Shown here: one piece after another, positions 8,810 to 15,681 of the stretch
Layout: each line of letters starts with the position of its first letter
Position numbering within the stretch: the first letter of the stretch is position 1
Source: Archangium violaceum Cb vi76
Lineage (GTDB): Bacteria; Myxococcota; Myxococcia; Myxococcales; Myxococcaceae
DNA length: 64,000 bases
Assembly (NCBI RefSeq): GCF_000733295.1
Contig: NZ_JPMI01000201.1
Coordinates: forward strand, 1-64,000
Reading direction: 5' to 3'
Translations under genes and position numbers: made by a program
The notes under the pieces: generated by a model
Database searches by the model: none
Told to the model about the DNA's origin: nothing
The model's input: the letters and a program-made list of their open reading frames with translations, nothing else

Positions 8810-9021
8810 TGGGAAATAGCAAGAGCCAGGCGCTATCGATGCGCCCGCTCCGCGACCAGCCCGCTGCGCGAATCCATGCAGGAAATCGCAGCTTTCCACC
8901 GGTCAGTGTTTTTTTGATCCCCTCTTCGGAGGGGCTCTTGGGAACTCGCAAGAACGATGGAGCGCGCAGGACGCACGCTCCGGAACCGGCTCGCCGATAT
9001 GGGCTGACGAAGGGTTCTTCC

Positions 9022-9828
9022 ATGCGCGGCCAACCTCCCCGGGTCATCACCGTCGCCCTCTCGAGCACCTCTGGACAGCGCATTTTCAAGGACGCACTCG
9101 CCGTGCGCAACACCGTCTTTCGGGATGAAGAGCACCTGAGCACCAGGCCCGATCAGGATGAGTACGACGAGCTGCCCTCCGCGACGCATGTCGTCGTCTA
9201 CGTGAACTCGGAGCCCGCCGCCGCGGCTCGGCTCCTTTTGCCCAGCGAGAGGGTCGCACGTACCAGGGGTGGGCACTTCGGCCTCCCGCTGGAGCAGCTG
9301 CTCGACCTGGCCTCGCTGAAGAGCGCGGGAATGCGCCCCGCGGAGAGCGGGCGGGTGGCGGTCCTGAAAAAGTACCGGAAGAGTGAGGTGATCGTCTGGC
9401 TGCTGGCCAGCATCTACTGGGCTTCGAGAAACACGGGCGTCAACGCCTGGGTGGCCGCCGCGAATGGGGAAACGGATGTGCCGCGTGACGCCAGACTCAT
9501 CGCACGGGTTGCATCGGCGCAGCAGCTGGACAGCCCCGTACGAGTCCACGCCCTGGCCCCCTCCTCGCCCCCCGCCAACCCGGCAGCCGCCTTCTACAAC
9601 GCAGCACACTGGGAGCTCGCGCGGCAGTCGAGGTTCAGCGAGCTGCCCCTGCCTGGCGTGCTCAAGCTGTTCACCCAGAAGATGGGCGCCAGGCTCATGG
9701 GCTCCCCCTTGTACATCCCGGAGTTCTCACGCTGGGCCTATCCCCTCTGCGCCTGGCTGAACGAGATCCCGCGGAGCACCCTCGAGCAGTTCGACGCCCT
9801 GGCCCAGAGCGCTCACCGTGCCCCCTGA
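9022..9828 (+). CDS. FeeM/LuxI-fold N-acyl amino acid synthase-like acyltransferase
   Basis: The 268-aa protein has the layout of the LuxI/FeeM branch of the GNAT fold: an early VRNTVFRDEEHL segment, the acidic DQDEYDELPSATH segment, and the PAAAARLLLPSE strand, in the order and spacing of the acyl-homoserine lactone and N-acyl amino acid synthases. Such enzymes move an acyl chain from acyl carrier protein or CoA to an amino acid. The exact substrate cannot be read here, and the protein is longer than LuxI. AAGGG sits 7 bases before the ATG at 9022; the open frame upstream looks non-coding. The next gene, a di-iron oxidase-like protein, follows after 84 bases on the same strand, suggesting a two-step small-molecule pathway. 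Confidence 0.68.
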   Translation: MRGQPPRVITVALSSTSGQRIFKDALAVRNTVFRDEEHLSTRPDQDEYDELPSATHVVVYVNSEPAAAARLLLPSERVARTRGGHFGLPLEQLLDLASLKSAGMRPAESGRVAVLKKYRKSEVIVWLLASIYWASRNTGVNAWVAAANGETDVPRDARLIARVASAQQLDSPVRVHALAPSSPPANPAAAFYNAAHWELARQSRFSELPLPGVLKLFTQKMGARLMGSPLYIPEFSRWAYPLCAWLNEIPRSTLEQFDALAQSAHRAP

Positions 9829-9912
9829 GCCGGCATCTCTCTACACAACCCCGCGCTTCCCCCTCACCACCCACCCACCGGGGCCAGCAATGGCCCCGCC
9901 CAGGAGCAGTAC

Positions 9913-10599
9913 ATGCACACGCAACCCATGACGGACTGGACGCAACAGCTGTTGGCAATGTCTCGCACGCTGGTGCACACACTGGACAGACGCCAAGTGC
10001 CCCGCAGCCTCTTCGAGGGAACCATCTTCCTGGAGCACTACATCGCTTGGGGCATCCAGACCTACTTCTACGTCCAGGAAACCCAGCCGAACCTCTTGAA
10101 GTCGTGCCGCAGGATGAAACGACGGGGTCGGAGGCACGCGGTGATCGCCGACCTCCTGCTCACCAAGGCGGAGGAAGAGACGAAACATGACGAATGGATG
10201 CTGTCGGATCTTCGTACGTTGGGCTGCTCACGGACCGAGGTGGAGCGCACCCAGCCCTGCGGAGCGGTGCGGGCGTACATTGCCACCAACCGCTTCCATG
10301 CGGAGGAGGGCTCGCCCTACGCCATCCTGGGCACCGCCTTCATCCTCGAGTTCCTGAGCGAGCAGCGCGCGAGCAAGGCTGCATTGAATCTGATCGCCAG
10401 GAGCAAGATCCCGGGGATCGCACACGCGGTGTCTTTCGTCAGCCAGCACGGCCAGCTCGATGGAGGGCATGTCGATGACGCCCTGCGACTCCTGCGCGTC
10501 ATCACCTGCCCGAGAGAGCAAGGAGCCATCCTGTCCATGGCGAAGTTCACGGCCTCGTTGATCCCCAGCTTCTTCCCCAAGCTGCCGCGTAAGGCCTGA
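9913..10599 (+). CDS. haem-oxygenase-like di-iron oxidase (iron-containing redox enzyme family)
   Basis: This 228-aa all-helical protein shows the ligand pattern of the HDO superfamily (UndA, SznF and CADD relatives): an acidic/His helix near residue 41 (FLEHYIAWG), an ExxH in EEETKHDEWM (Glu89, His92), and HGQLDGGHVDD, which gives His179, Asp183 and His186 in the H-x3-D-x2-H arrangement. Family members use a di-iron centre and oxygen to oxidise fatty acids, amino acids or their conjugates. The upstream acyltransferase makes an N-acyl amino acid or related lipid a plausible substrate, which is inference. No terminator of its own is visible; the convergent group II intron ends 28 bases beyond its stop. 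Confidence 0.72.
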   Translation: MHTQPMTDWTQQLLAMSRTLVHTLDRRQVPRSLFEGTIFLEHYIAWGIQTYFYVQETQPNLLKSCRRMKRRGRRHAVIADLLLTKAEEETKHDEWMLSDLRTLGCSRTEVERTQPCGAVRAYIATNRFHAEEGSPYAILGTAFILEFLSEQRASKAALNLIARSKIPGIAHAVSFVSQHGQLDGGHVDDALRLLRVITCPREQGAILSMAKFTASLIPSFFPKLPRKA

Positions 10600-10627
10600 C
10601 AGTCCCCGAACCAAGCGCGGAATCGGC

Positions 10628-11278
10628 ATAGGGGGGTAGAGAGGGTGACTCTCTACTCCCCCTGCCACACCACCGGACAGGCGGGTCCGCATCCGGCGGT
10701 TCGGTTGGTTGAGGTTATCTCTCCCGACGTCCGTTTTCGCTTGCCGCCCTCGGTGCTTCGCCGCTCCGCTGGTCGTTCGGGGCTTCACCCCTATCCCCCA
10801 GTGGGAGCTCCCCTCGCGGGGACTTCTGGCGCCTGGCGCCTCGGAGACTCACGCTCGTGACTGCCTCCCAACCGTTTGGCCCTTCGCGGCTCGTCGGTTC
10901 TCCGGCTCCGGTGAGACTTCCACGCCATCCCTGCCGGTCCGCTCGCCGCTACTACGGCCTGTGCTGACTGCTCGCTCCGCCTCTGGCGTCGCCCTTTCAG
11001 GCACGAGGCGAGCTCTCCCCGGGTAAGAACATCGACCTTCGCCGCACGAGCGCCGGCTTTACGTCACCTCGTCTTGGCCACCGGAGCTTCGCGGTTGCTT
11101 GCCCGCTCGCCCCGCTCGGTGCCGCCTCGCAGCCGGTTCCTGTTCGTCGCCCCGCGGCTTCGTTCCCCGCTTCCTTCACGTCGGCCTCGCGGTCCGGCGC
11201 GCTGCGGTTCCCTTCGTTCGCGGTGACCTGCTTCCGGGAGGACTTCCACCTCCGAGTCGATGCCCATGCCGGGCGCAC
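10628..11278 (-). mobile_element. ORF-less group II intron, class C-like (about 651 nt)
   Basis: Read on the minus strand, the element opens with GTGCGCCCGGCATGGG at 11278, the characteristic 5' end of bacterial class C introns. It ends with a domain V-like hairpin (10669-10702), then a domain VI-like hairpin, and closes with CCCCCCTAT at about 10628. It starts directly behind the stem and T-rich tail of the operon B terminator, the preferred target of class C introns. No reverse transcriptase frame exists inside, so it would need a protein supplied in trans. It fills the whole gap between the di-iron oxidase and protease genes. The 3' border is accurate to a few bases only. Confidence 0.85.
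10630..10702 (-). ncRNA. domains V and VI of the group II intron
   Basis: Domain V reads ACCGCCGGA, then a GCG-GACC-CGC upper stem, then TCCGGTGGT, so the lower stem is fully paired with one G-U pair and has a small bulge on the 3' side, as in catalytic domain V. Domain VI follows as a long stem, with GGGGGAGTAGAGAG facing CTCTCTACCCCCC. The intact pairing suggests the ribozyme core has not decayed. Confidence 0.75.
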
Positions 11279-11315
11279 AAACAAGAGGCCCCAGGTGCAC
11301 TGGAACCTGGGGCCT
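11279..11315 (-). terminator. intrinsic terminator of operon B, intron target site
   Basis: On the minus strand AGGCCCCAGGT pairs with ACCTGGGGCCT around an 8-base loop, followed by CTTGTTT. It begins 2 bases after the stop codon of the protease gene. The group II intron starts directly after the T-rich tail, so part of the original T run may lie beyond the intron or have been altered. Confidence 0.85.
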
Positions 11316-11317
11316 GA

Positions 11318-12301
11318 TTACTTCGAGTGCGATGCGTCATCCGTATTGATCGTCAAATTCAACGTCCCATCGTTTTTGATGATGGGACTGCCCGCGCCCG
11401 TAGTGCTGTAGACGTTGGTCGTCTGCTCCACTGGGAGGGACACGGGTGGAGCTGGCTTTTGGCTCGCACGCGAGCGTTGGATTCCCCACGCCGTGGCAAG
11501 TCCCCCCAGCACCGAGACAATCATGCCGGTGACCGCGAGGATCTTGCCTCTGGAGTTCGCCCGAAGACCAGGGCCCGGCGGCTGGCGAGCAAGCGCGGGG
11601 CCAGGCACACGGATGAGTTCGATCGCATCTCGGCCTTTGAACTGCCAGAGAAACCGCTCGATCGTCTCGGCCGAAAGCGCCACCGAAAGAGGTGATTTCT
11701 TGCCCCCTAGTTGAATCACGCCGGCACAGAGTTCCTGGTGCTCGGGCATGAGCGCGCCGCCGCTGAAGCCTGCGGGGATCCCCCCTTGCAGCTGGAGGTA
11801 GTCGCGATTCTCGCCCAGCCAGCCCGTGCCATGATGGCTGGAGGGTTGGCGGGTGCGCTCGGAGCACCCCAACGCAACCCAGGGGGAAGGATTCCTCAGC
11901 CAGCCATGCAGGGAAGCGGCGTCGAGCCAGCGGGCTACTGGCGCCCGCAGTTCCGTGGGAGAATACAGCAGCGCGAGGTCCAGGGAGGGGTCATGCCCCA
12001 CACACTCCAAGGGGGCAGCCTCGGGAAGATGGACCAGACCGAGCCGAGCCCATGGCTCCCCAGCGAGCGCGTCCGGCTGTCCCCAGGGAGCCCCTTCGCG
12101 GCGCTGGACCACGTGCCAGCACGTCAGCAGGTGATGTGGCCCCACGATGATGGCGCTGCCTCGAGAACCGGGCTGTTGCTCTCTGGCCTCAAAGCCGTCA
12201 ATGGCGACCACAAACGAAACCACCGAGACGGAATACGCATGCGGCGGCACGCTGGTCTCCCGAGATGACTTCCTGCTCACGGGCGGCGCTCCATCGGACA
12301 A
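11318..12301 (-). CDS. membrane-anchored trypsin-like serine protease with C-terminal motif
   Basis: The catalytic triad of a chymotrypsin-fold protease is visible: His63 in LLTCWHVV, Asp104 or Asp108 in DPSLDLALL, and Ser180 in PAGFSGGAL. One membrane segment follows (residues about 254-274, ILAVTGMIVSVLGG) and then a 50-residue tail. The tail carries YSTTGAGSPIIKNDGTLNL, which resembles a motif at the mature N-terminus of the exported protein encoded by 13621-14544. There is no signal peptide, so the protease domain may be cytoplasmic with the tail outside, or the reverse. The start appears to be TTG at 12301 behind GGGTGGGA. It is the last gene of operon B, 15 bases after the lipoprotein gene. 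Its targets are unknown. Confidence 0.78.
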   Translation of the reverse strand: MSDGAPPVSRKSSRETSVPPHAYSVSVVSFVVAIDGFEAREQQPGSRGSAIIVGPHHLLTCWHVVQRREGAPWGQPDALAGEPWARLGLVHLPEAAPLECVGHDPSLDLALLYSPTELRAPVARWLDAASLHGWLRNPSPWVALGCSERTRQPSSHHGTGWLGENRDYLQLQGGIPAGFSGGALMPEHQELCAGVIQLGGKKSPLSVALSAETIERFLWQFKGRDAIELIRVPGPALARQPPGPGLRANSRGKILAVTGMIVSVLGGLATAWGIQRSRASQKPAPPVSLPVEQTTNVYSTTGAGSPIIKNDGTLNLTINTDDASHSK

Positions 12302-12316
12302 GTCCCACCCGCCATG

Positions 12317-13624
12317 TTATCGGGTCGCTCCAGTCCTGACGCTCACCTTCACGGCAGTAGAGGAGTGAAGGATATTTTTTGTGTACTCGGGCATCAACAA
12401 GAACGCGGACTCTAGAAACATCTTGAGCACACGGCGCACCGGCTCGCGCAGCCGGGAATCATCGGAGAACTCCCGGGCCAGCCGAAGTTTGTGCGCCAAC
12501 GCATCTTCGTCGGGCGGACGCGTGCGAGAAGCTCGCTCGATAAGCTCAACCGCGTCTACTAGCGCCTTGGCAAGCACCTTTCCTCGCTCGCCCTCGACGA
12601 AGCGATGCATCACGAAGCGGCGGTCGCCCTCGTTCTCATGCATCTGCCGGATCTTCGTTTCGACAAACAGGCCTACCGGCTGGTGGGGAGGCTCGACGCC
12701 TCGCTGAAACGCATTGATGATGGTCGCCGCAAGGTACCGGCTGATGAACTCCAACCCATCCAGCCTGCCACCGGTGTCTGATCTCCTGCCAAGGTAAGAG
12801 GTGACGACGGACTGGTACAGCGTCTTTGAGCCCACGAACGAGCCCGGGCGAGGATCCAGCGACCTGAACTCAGCCCGGCAAAGATAAGCCTGGAGCTTGG
12901 CGTCAAGCTCGCGCACACTCGATCGATCCTTTACTTCCAGCTTCACCTGGGTGGGTTCTACCCCCGCCAGATAGGCAAAGTAATTCCTGGGTTCATGGAA
13001 CGAGTCATCGTGAACGACGACGCAGGCCACCAACTCTGGAGCACCCGGTTCCTTCCTGCTTTGCGCAGCCACGAGTGGCATCCTGACACGTACGACAGGC
13101 TGACCACCATGGCGTGCGAGCGCGTTTTTGAGATCCTCATAGAATTGATCCCGCGCGATCTTCAGCGGCGCATCACCCTCCCACCTTGGGGTCACCAAGT
13201 CATGGTGCGTATACCAGTAGTATTTGACTTGCAAGGATTCGTTCGTGGGGTCTAACGAGGCGCGTGTATCTTTGTGGAAATCCTCAAGAATTTGCACCGC
13301 GCGACCCGACGCTCTCTCTCGCTCCGCTCCTTTCAGGAAGAGACCATCCGGAGTCACCTCGAGCGTGGAAACCGCGGCGCGGTTCAGCATGACGAAGATG
13401 TAGCTGCCAGCACTGAACGACTCCCTGGCAAAGAGTTCCTCGGGGTCCGCAGGATCCACGGGCCTGGGCTCTTTATCGAGCCGGCTCTTCAGGCGGGGAA
13501 TGGCGAATACAATGCCCCCCCGCCTGACCGTCTGGATGGCGAGGCATCCCAGGTCCGTCGAGGCAAGCACCATGACCAGCAGGACCCGCATCGCGACGTG
13601 AGCTCGCCCGTGCTGCACGCTCAT
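12317..13624 (-). CDS. lipoprotein of operon B, unknown function (435 aa)
   Basis: Not recognised. A lipoprotein signal is present (MRVLLVMVLASTDLGC, lipid-modified Cys at residue 27 counting from the first Met). I kept the ATG at 13624 because it overlaps the stop of the preceding gene as ATGA; a start at the Met of the hydrophobic segment (13591) would give a more typical signal length. The mature protein is about 408 aa, rich in charged residues, with no membrane span and no obvious repeats. Its base composition is clearly less G+C-rich than the rest of the window, as for its operon neighbours. It should be exported and membrane-tethered, the same compartment as the exported protein encoded just upstream. 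Confidence 0.72.
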   Translation of the reverse strand: MSVQHGRAHVAMRVLLVMVLASTDLGCLAIQTVRRGGIVFAIPRLKSRLDKEPRPVDPADPEELFARESFSAGSYIFVMLNRAAVSTLEVTPDGLFLKGAERERASGRAVQILEDFHKDTRASLDPTNESLQVKYYWYTHHDLVTPRWEGDAPLKIARDQFYEDLKNALARHGGQPVVRVRMPLVAAQSRKEPGAPELVACVVVHDDSFHEPRNYFAYLAGVEPTQVKLEVKDRSSVRELDAKLQAYLCRAEFRSLDPRPGSFVGSKTLYQSVVTSYLGRRSDTGGRLDGLEFISRYLAATIINAFQRGVEPPHQPVGLFVETKIRQMHENEGDRRFVMHRFVEGERGKVLAKALVDAVELIERASRTRPPDEDALAHKLRLAREFSDDSRLREPVRRVLKMFLESAFLLMPEYTKNILHSSTAVKVSVRTGATR

Positions 13625-14544
13625 TGGAGATCCTCACGGTCAATGAGGAGCGTCACCTGGAGAGCACGGCCATGCACATCGCGGGCCTCGACATGAACAG
13701 GCGTATGCGGCTTCGTGAAGCCCTCGATCGCGATGGGCAACCATGTTGTATTCCAGACGGTCTTCCGCTCGTTGTTGATCTCATAGCTGATCTGGTCGAC
13801 GATGCTGTTGGTTTCCAACTCAAGCACCCACCCAACTGGGCCAGCGTGCGCCTTGTATCCTGTGAGCATGAACTGGTTGCTTCGATCCAGCTCAAGCAGC
13901 ATCTTGATCAGCGCCGCACGACCCGTGTCCCCTGCTTGGGCCTTTGAAGCCCCATCACCGTGCTGCTCCTTCTGACGCTCGGCGATCTTCTTCTCGATGG
14001 CGGCCCGGATTCGAGCCGCTTCCTTCTTCTTGCTCGCCTTCCAGAGCAGCTGAAATGCCCTTAAGTGCTCTGCGGCTACGGCATGCTCCGCCAGCGTCGT
14101 CATGCCGGACGACAAGCGCTGCTTGAGCTTGTGGTCAACATTGAGGCCATGCTTGAGAAGCAGATTGAAGATCCGTTCGAAGTTCCCCAGTTCCTTCGTA
14201 TCCGAAATGAACTTCGCGATCGCATACGTCTTTTGACATTCCCCGTAGAGGTCAATCCTGCCCTTCAGAAAGAGCGTTACCGCCGTCTCGTCACCGTGGA
14301 TGAGCGCCTGACAGAAGGCTTCTGTGCCCCAGGGGATGCCTCGCGTCGCCAGTTCCGTGCGAGCATCCTTGCGACCTTGCACGGTGTAATTGACGTTGAT
14401 CGGACCGTTGTTGTTGGGAAACATAGGGCTGTTATTCCCCTCGGTCTTATACTGCGTGCCAGGGACCTGTTGTGCGAACGCGCCACTTGCTATCAGCATC
14501 AGCACGAGGAGCCTGGGTAGCACGACACTCCATGATAGGTTCAT
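13621..14544 (-). CDS. exported protein with ankyrin-like helical region and shared SP/NxG motif
   Basis: Residues 1-24 are a signal peptide ending ASGAFA, with cleavage before QQVPG. The mature N-terminus carries QYKTEGNNSPMFPNNNGPIN, which matches the tail of the protease encoded two genes downstream at Y-x-T-x-G-x-x-S-P and N-x-G-x-x-N. A helical region with weak ankyrin-like character follows (WGTEAFCQALIHGDETAVT, LLLKHGLNVDHKLKQRL), then a basic, Lys/Glu-rich helix near residue 180 and a beta-rich C-terminal domain. The function is unknown. It starts 4 bases after the upstream lipoprotein gene stops and overlaps the next gene by 4 bases, so it is the central gene of a coupled operon. Confidence 0.7.
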   Translation of the reverse strand: MNLSWSVVLPRLLVLMLIASGAFAQQVPGTQYKTEGNNSPMFPNNNGPINVNYTVQGRKDARTELATRGIPWGTEAFCQALIHGDETAVTLFLKGRIDLYGECQKTYAIAKFISDTKELGNFERIFNLLLKHGLNVDHKLKQRLSSGMTTLAEHAVAAEHLRAFQLLWKASKKKEAARIRAAIEKKIAERQKEQHGDGASKAQAGDTGRAALIKMLLELDRSNQFMLTGYKAHAGPVGWVLELETNSIVDQISYEINNERKTVWNTTWLPIAIEGFTKPHTPVHVEARDVHGRALQVTLLIDREDLQ

Positions 14545-14548
14545 CGGT

Positions 14549-15238
14549 TCACCTGTTCGAGGGGCTGTCCCAGCGGGTCTGTGAGAACTCTACGATCCAG
14601 ACGCGCCGGTCCTCAAGGTTGGTCCAATCAAAACCCATATGATACAGCAGGCTGACCAGCATCTTTCCGTTCATCGAATTGGTCGAGAAGGACGAAGAGC
14701 GCCAAAACTCCTGATGCTTGAGATCGGTCGGGAGGGCTGATTCCGGTGGCATGGGGCCCTCTTGACGAATGTTCCCCGTATGGAAGCTGAGCAGTTTGAT
14801 GGAGAACCATTTCTCTACGGAGTCCACCGGAACACTGGCTGGCAGCAGATCACGAGGACTGCACCAGTGGAAGGGTTCGACAAATTTGTATTCCTCCATG
14901 GACTGCCAGATCTTCGCGCGCAGCCTCCAACAGGATTTGGTGGGATCCATGAAGTTCTCGAAGTGATTGGGCGGAACATCAATCACAGTGAGCGCCACGC
15001 GAGGAAACTGCTGGTCGAAGGAGGCCAGGGAATTAAAGGACTCGTATCGACCAAAGAGCCCATAGAGTTCGGTATCTCTGAAGTCGATACCATACCAAGC
15101 GACTGGAGCGGGGCCGGTGTCTCGCATAGCGTCCTTGACAGTTTCGGAGATATCGTTGAACAGCGCGCCCATGTGGATGACACACCCACTGTTGAAGATT
15201 GCCAAGATCACGACGCACAGCAGCATTCTCATTCGCAT
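14549..15238 (-). CDS. lipoprotein, first gene of operon B (229 aa)
   Basis: Not recognised. MRMRMLLCVVILAIFNSGC is a lipoprotein signal with the modified Cys at residue 19. The remaining 210 residues are soluble, with conserved-looking aromatic stretches (WYGIDFRDTELYGLFGRYES, VEPFHWCSPRDLL). The ATG at 15238 has GGGGAG 8 bases upstream; the frame stays open further upstream, but that part looks non-coding and would bury the signal peptide. The paired heptamer box lies 110 bases upstream, so this gene should be the point where the regulator controls operon B. Local base composition is AT-richer than the adjoining ftsA region. Confidence 0.72.
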   Translation of the reverse strand: MRMRMLLCVVILAIFNSGCVIHMGALFNDISETVKDAMRDTGPAPVAWYGIDFRDTELYGLFGRYESFNSLASFDQQFPRVALTVIDVPPNHFENFMDPTKSCWRLRAKIWQSMEEYKFVEPFHWCSPRDLLPASVPVDSVEKWFSIKLLSFHTGNIRQEGPMPPESALPTDLKHQEFWRSSSFSTNSMNGKMLVSLLYHMGFDWTNLEDRRVWIVEFSQTRWDSPSNR

Positions 15239-15332
15239 CGACGACTCCCCATGCTCCAAGCCGTTACGGGCACAGAGCACACGGCACTCTGAAGAATTCA
15301 GGCTCAGAGCATTCCCTGAACAGCCCCAAGGC

Positions 15333-15366
15333 AGCATCTCAGCCTGAGCGTGACTGGAGCGTGACT
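15333..15366 (-). promoter_or_regulatory. putative SARP box and -10 of operon B
   Basis: On the plus strand CGTGACT occurs at 15349-15355 and again at 15360-15366, an exact heptamer direct repeat with 11-bp period and spacer GGAG. The operon A site has spacer GGCG and a CGTGATG second half. Reading toward operon B, a -10-like GATGCT (15338-15333) begins exactly 10 bases after the repeat, the same offset as CATCGT at operon A. Confidence 0.62.
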
Positions 15367-15616
15367 GCCTCAACGCCGCAGTGGTCCCGCCTGGAGCGCG
15401 AGGCAAAGCGATGGGGCTGCACTCTGGCGGATGCGCCCCATCCGGTGGAGCATGCCGATGGCCACTCGCAGCGAGAACTTCACGCGCGCCAGCCGAACTC
15501 CAGGACCAGGGTTGCCAAGTCGGCCTGCAAGGCCTCACGAAGAACTCATGGCGGTGTTGCCACAGAACCGCGAAGAGCATCCCGCTGCGATTCTCCGCTC
15601 GATGATGCGCTCCACG
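15367..15616. other. intergenic gap between operon B promoter and ftsA terminator
   Basis: I see no convincing gene here on either strand. The open frames across it have no ribosome site and poor composition. No transposon ends or tRNA fragment are visible that would mark an island border. Confidence 0.5.
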
Positions 15617-15654
15617 AAAAAAACCGGGGCCGCTGGGAGGAGAGCGGCCCCGGT
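15617..15654 (-). terminator. intrinsic terminator after ftsA
   Basis: On the minus strand CCGGGGCCGCT pairs with AGCGGCCCCGG around an 8-base loop and is followed by a run of seven T residues. It sits 27 bases after the ftsA stop and closes the division and wall cluster. Confidence 0.9.
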
Positions 15655-15681
15655 GGGGTACTGCCAGACTGACGGAACTGC

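Noticed and set aside
8919-8934. Intrinsic terminator (CCCCTC-TTCG-GAGGGG)
   Set aside because: A stable UUCG hairpin, but the T run precedes it on the plus strand and no T run follows on either strand, so it is not a standard terminator.
10600-11317. Degraded transposon or reading frame remnant in the gap
   Set aside because: The whole stretch is accounted for by the group II intron and the terminator; the open frames inside have no coding character.
1-15600. Prophage or integrative element
   Set aside because: No integrase, phage structural gene, attachment repeat or tRNA border was found.
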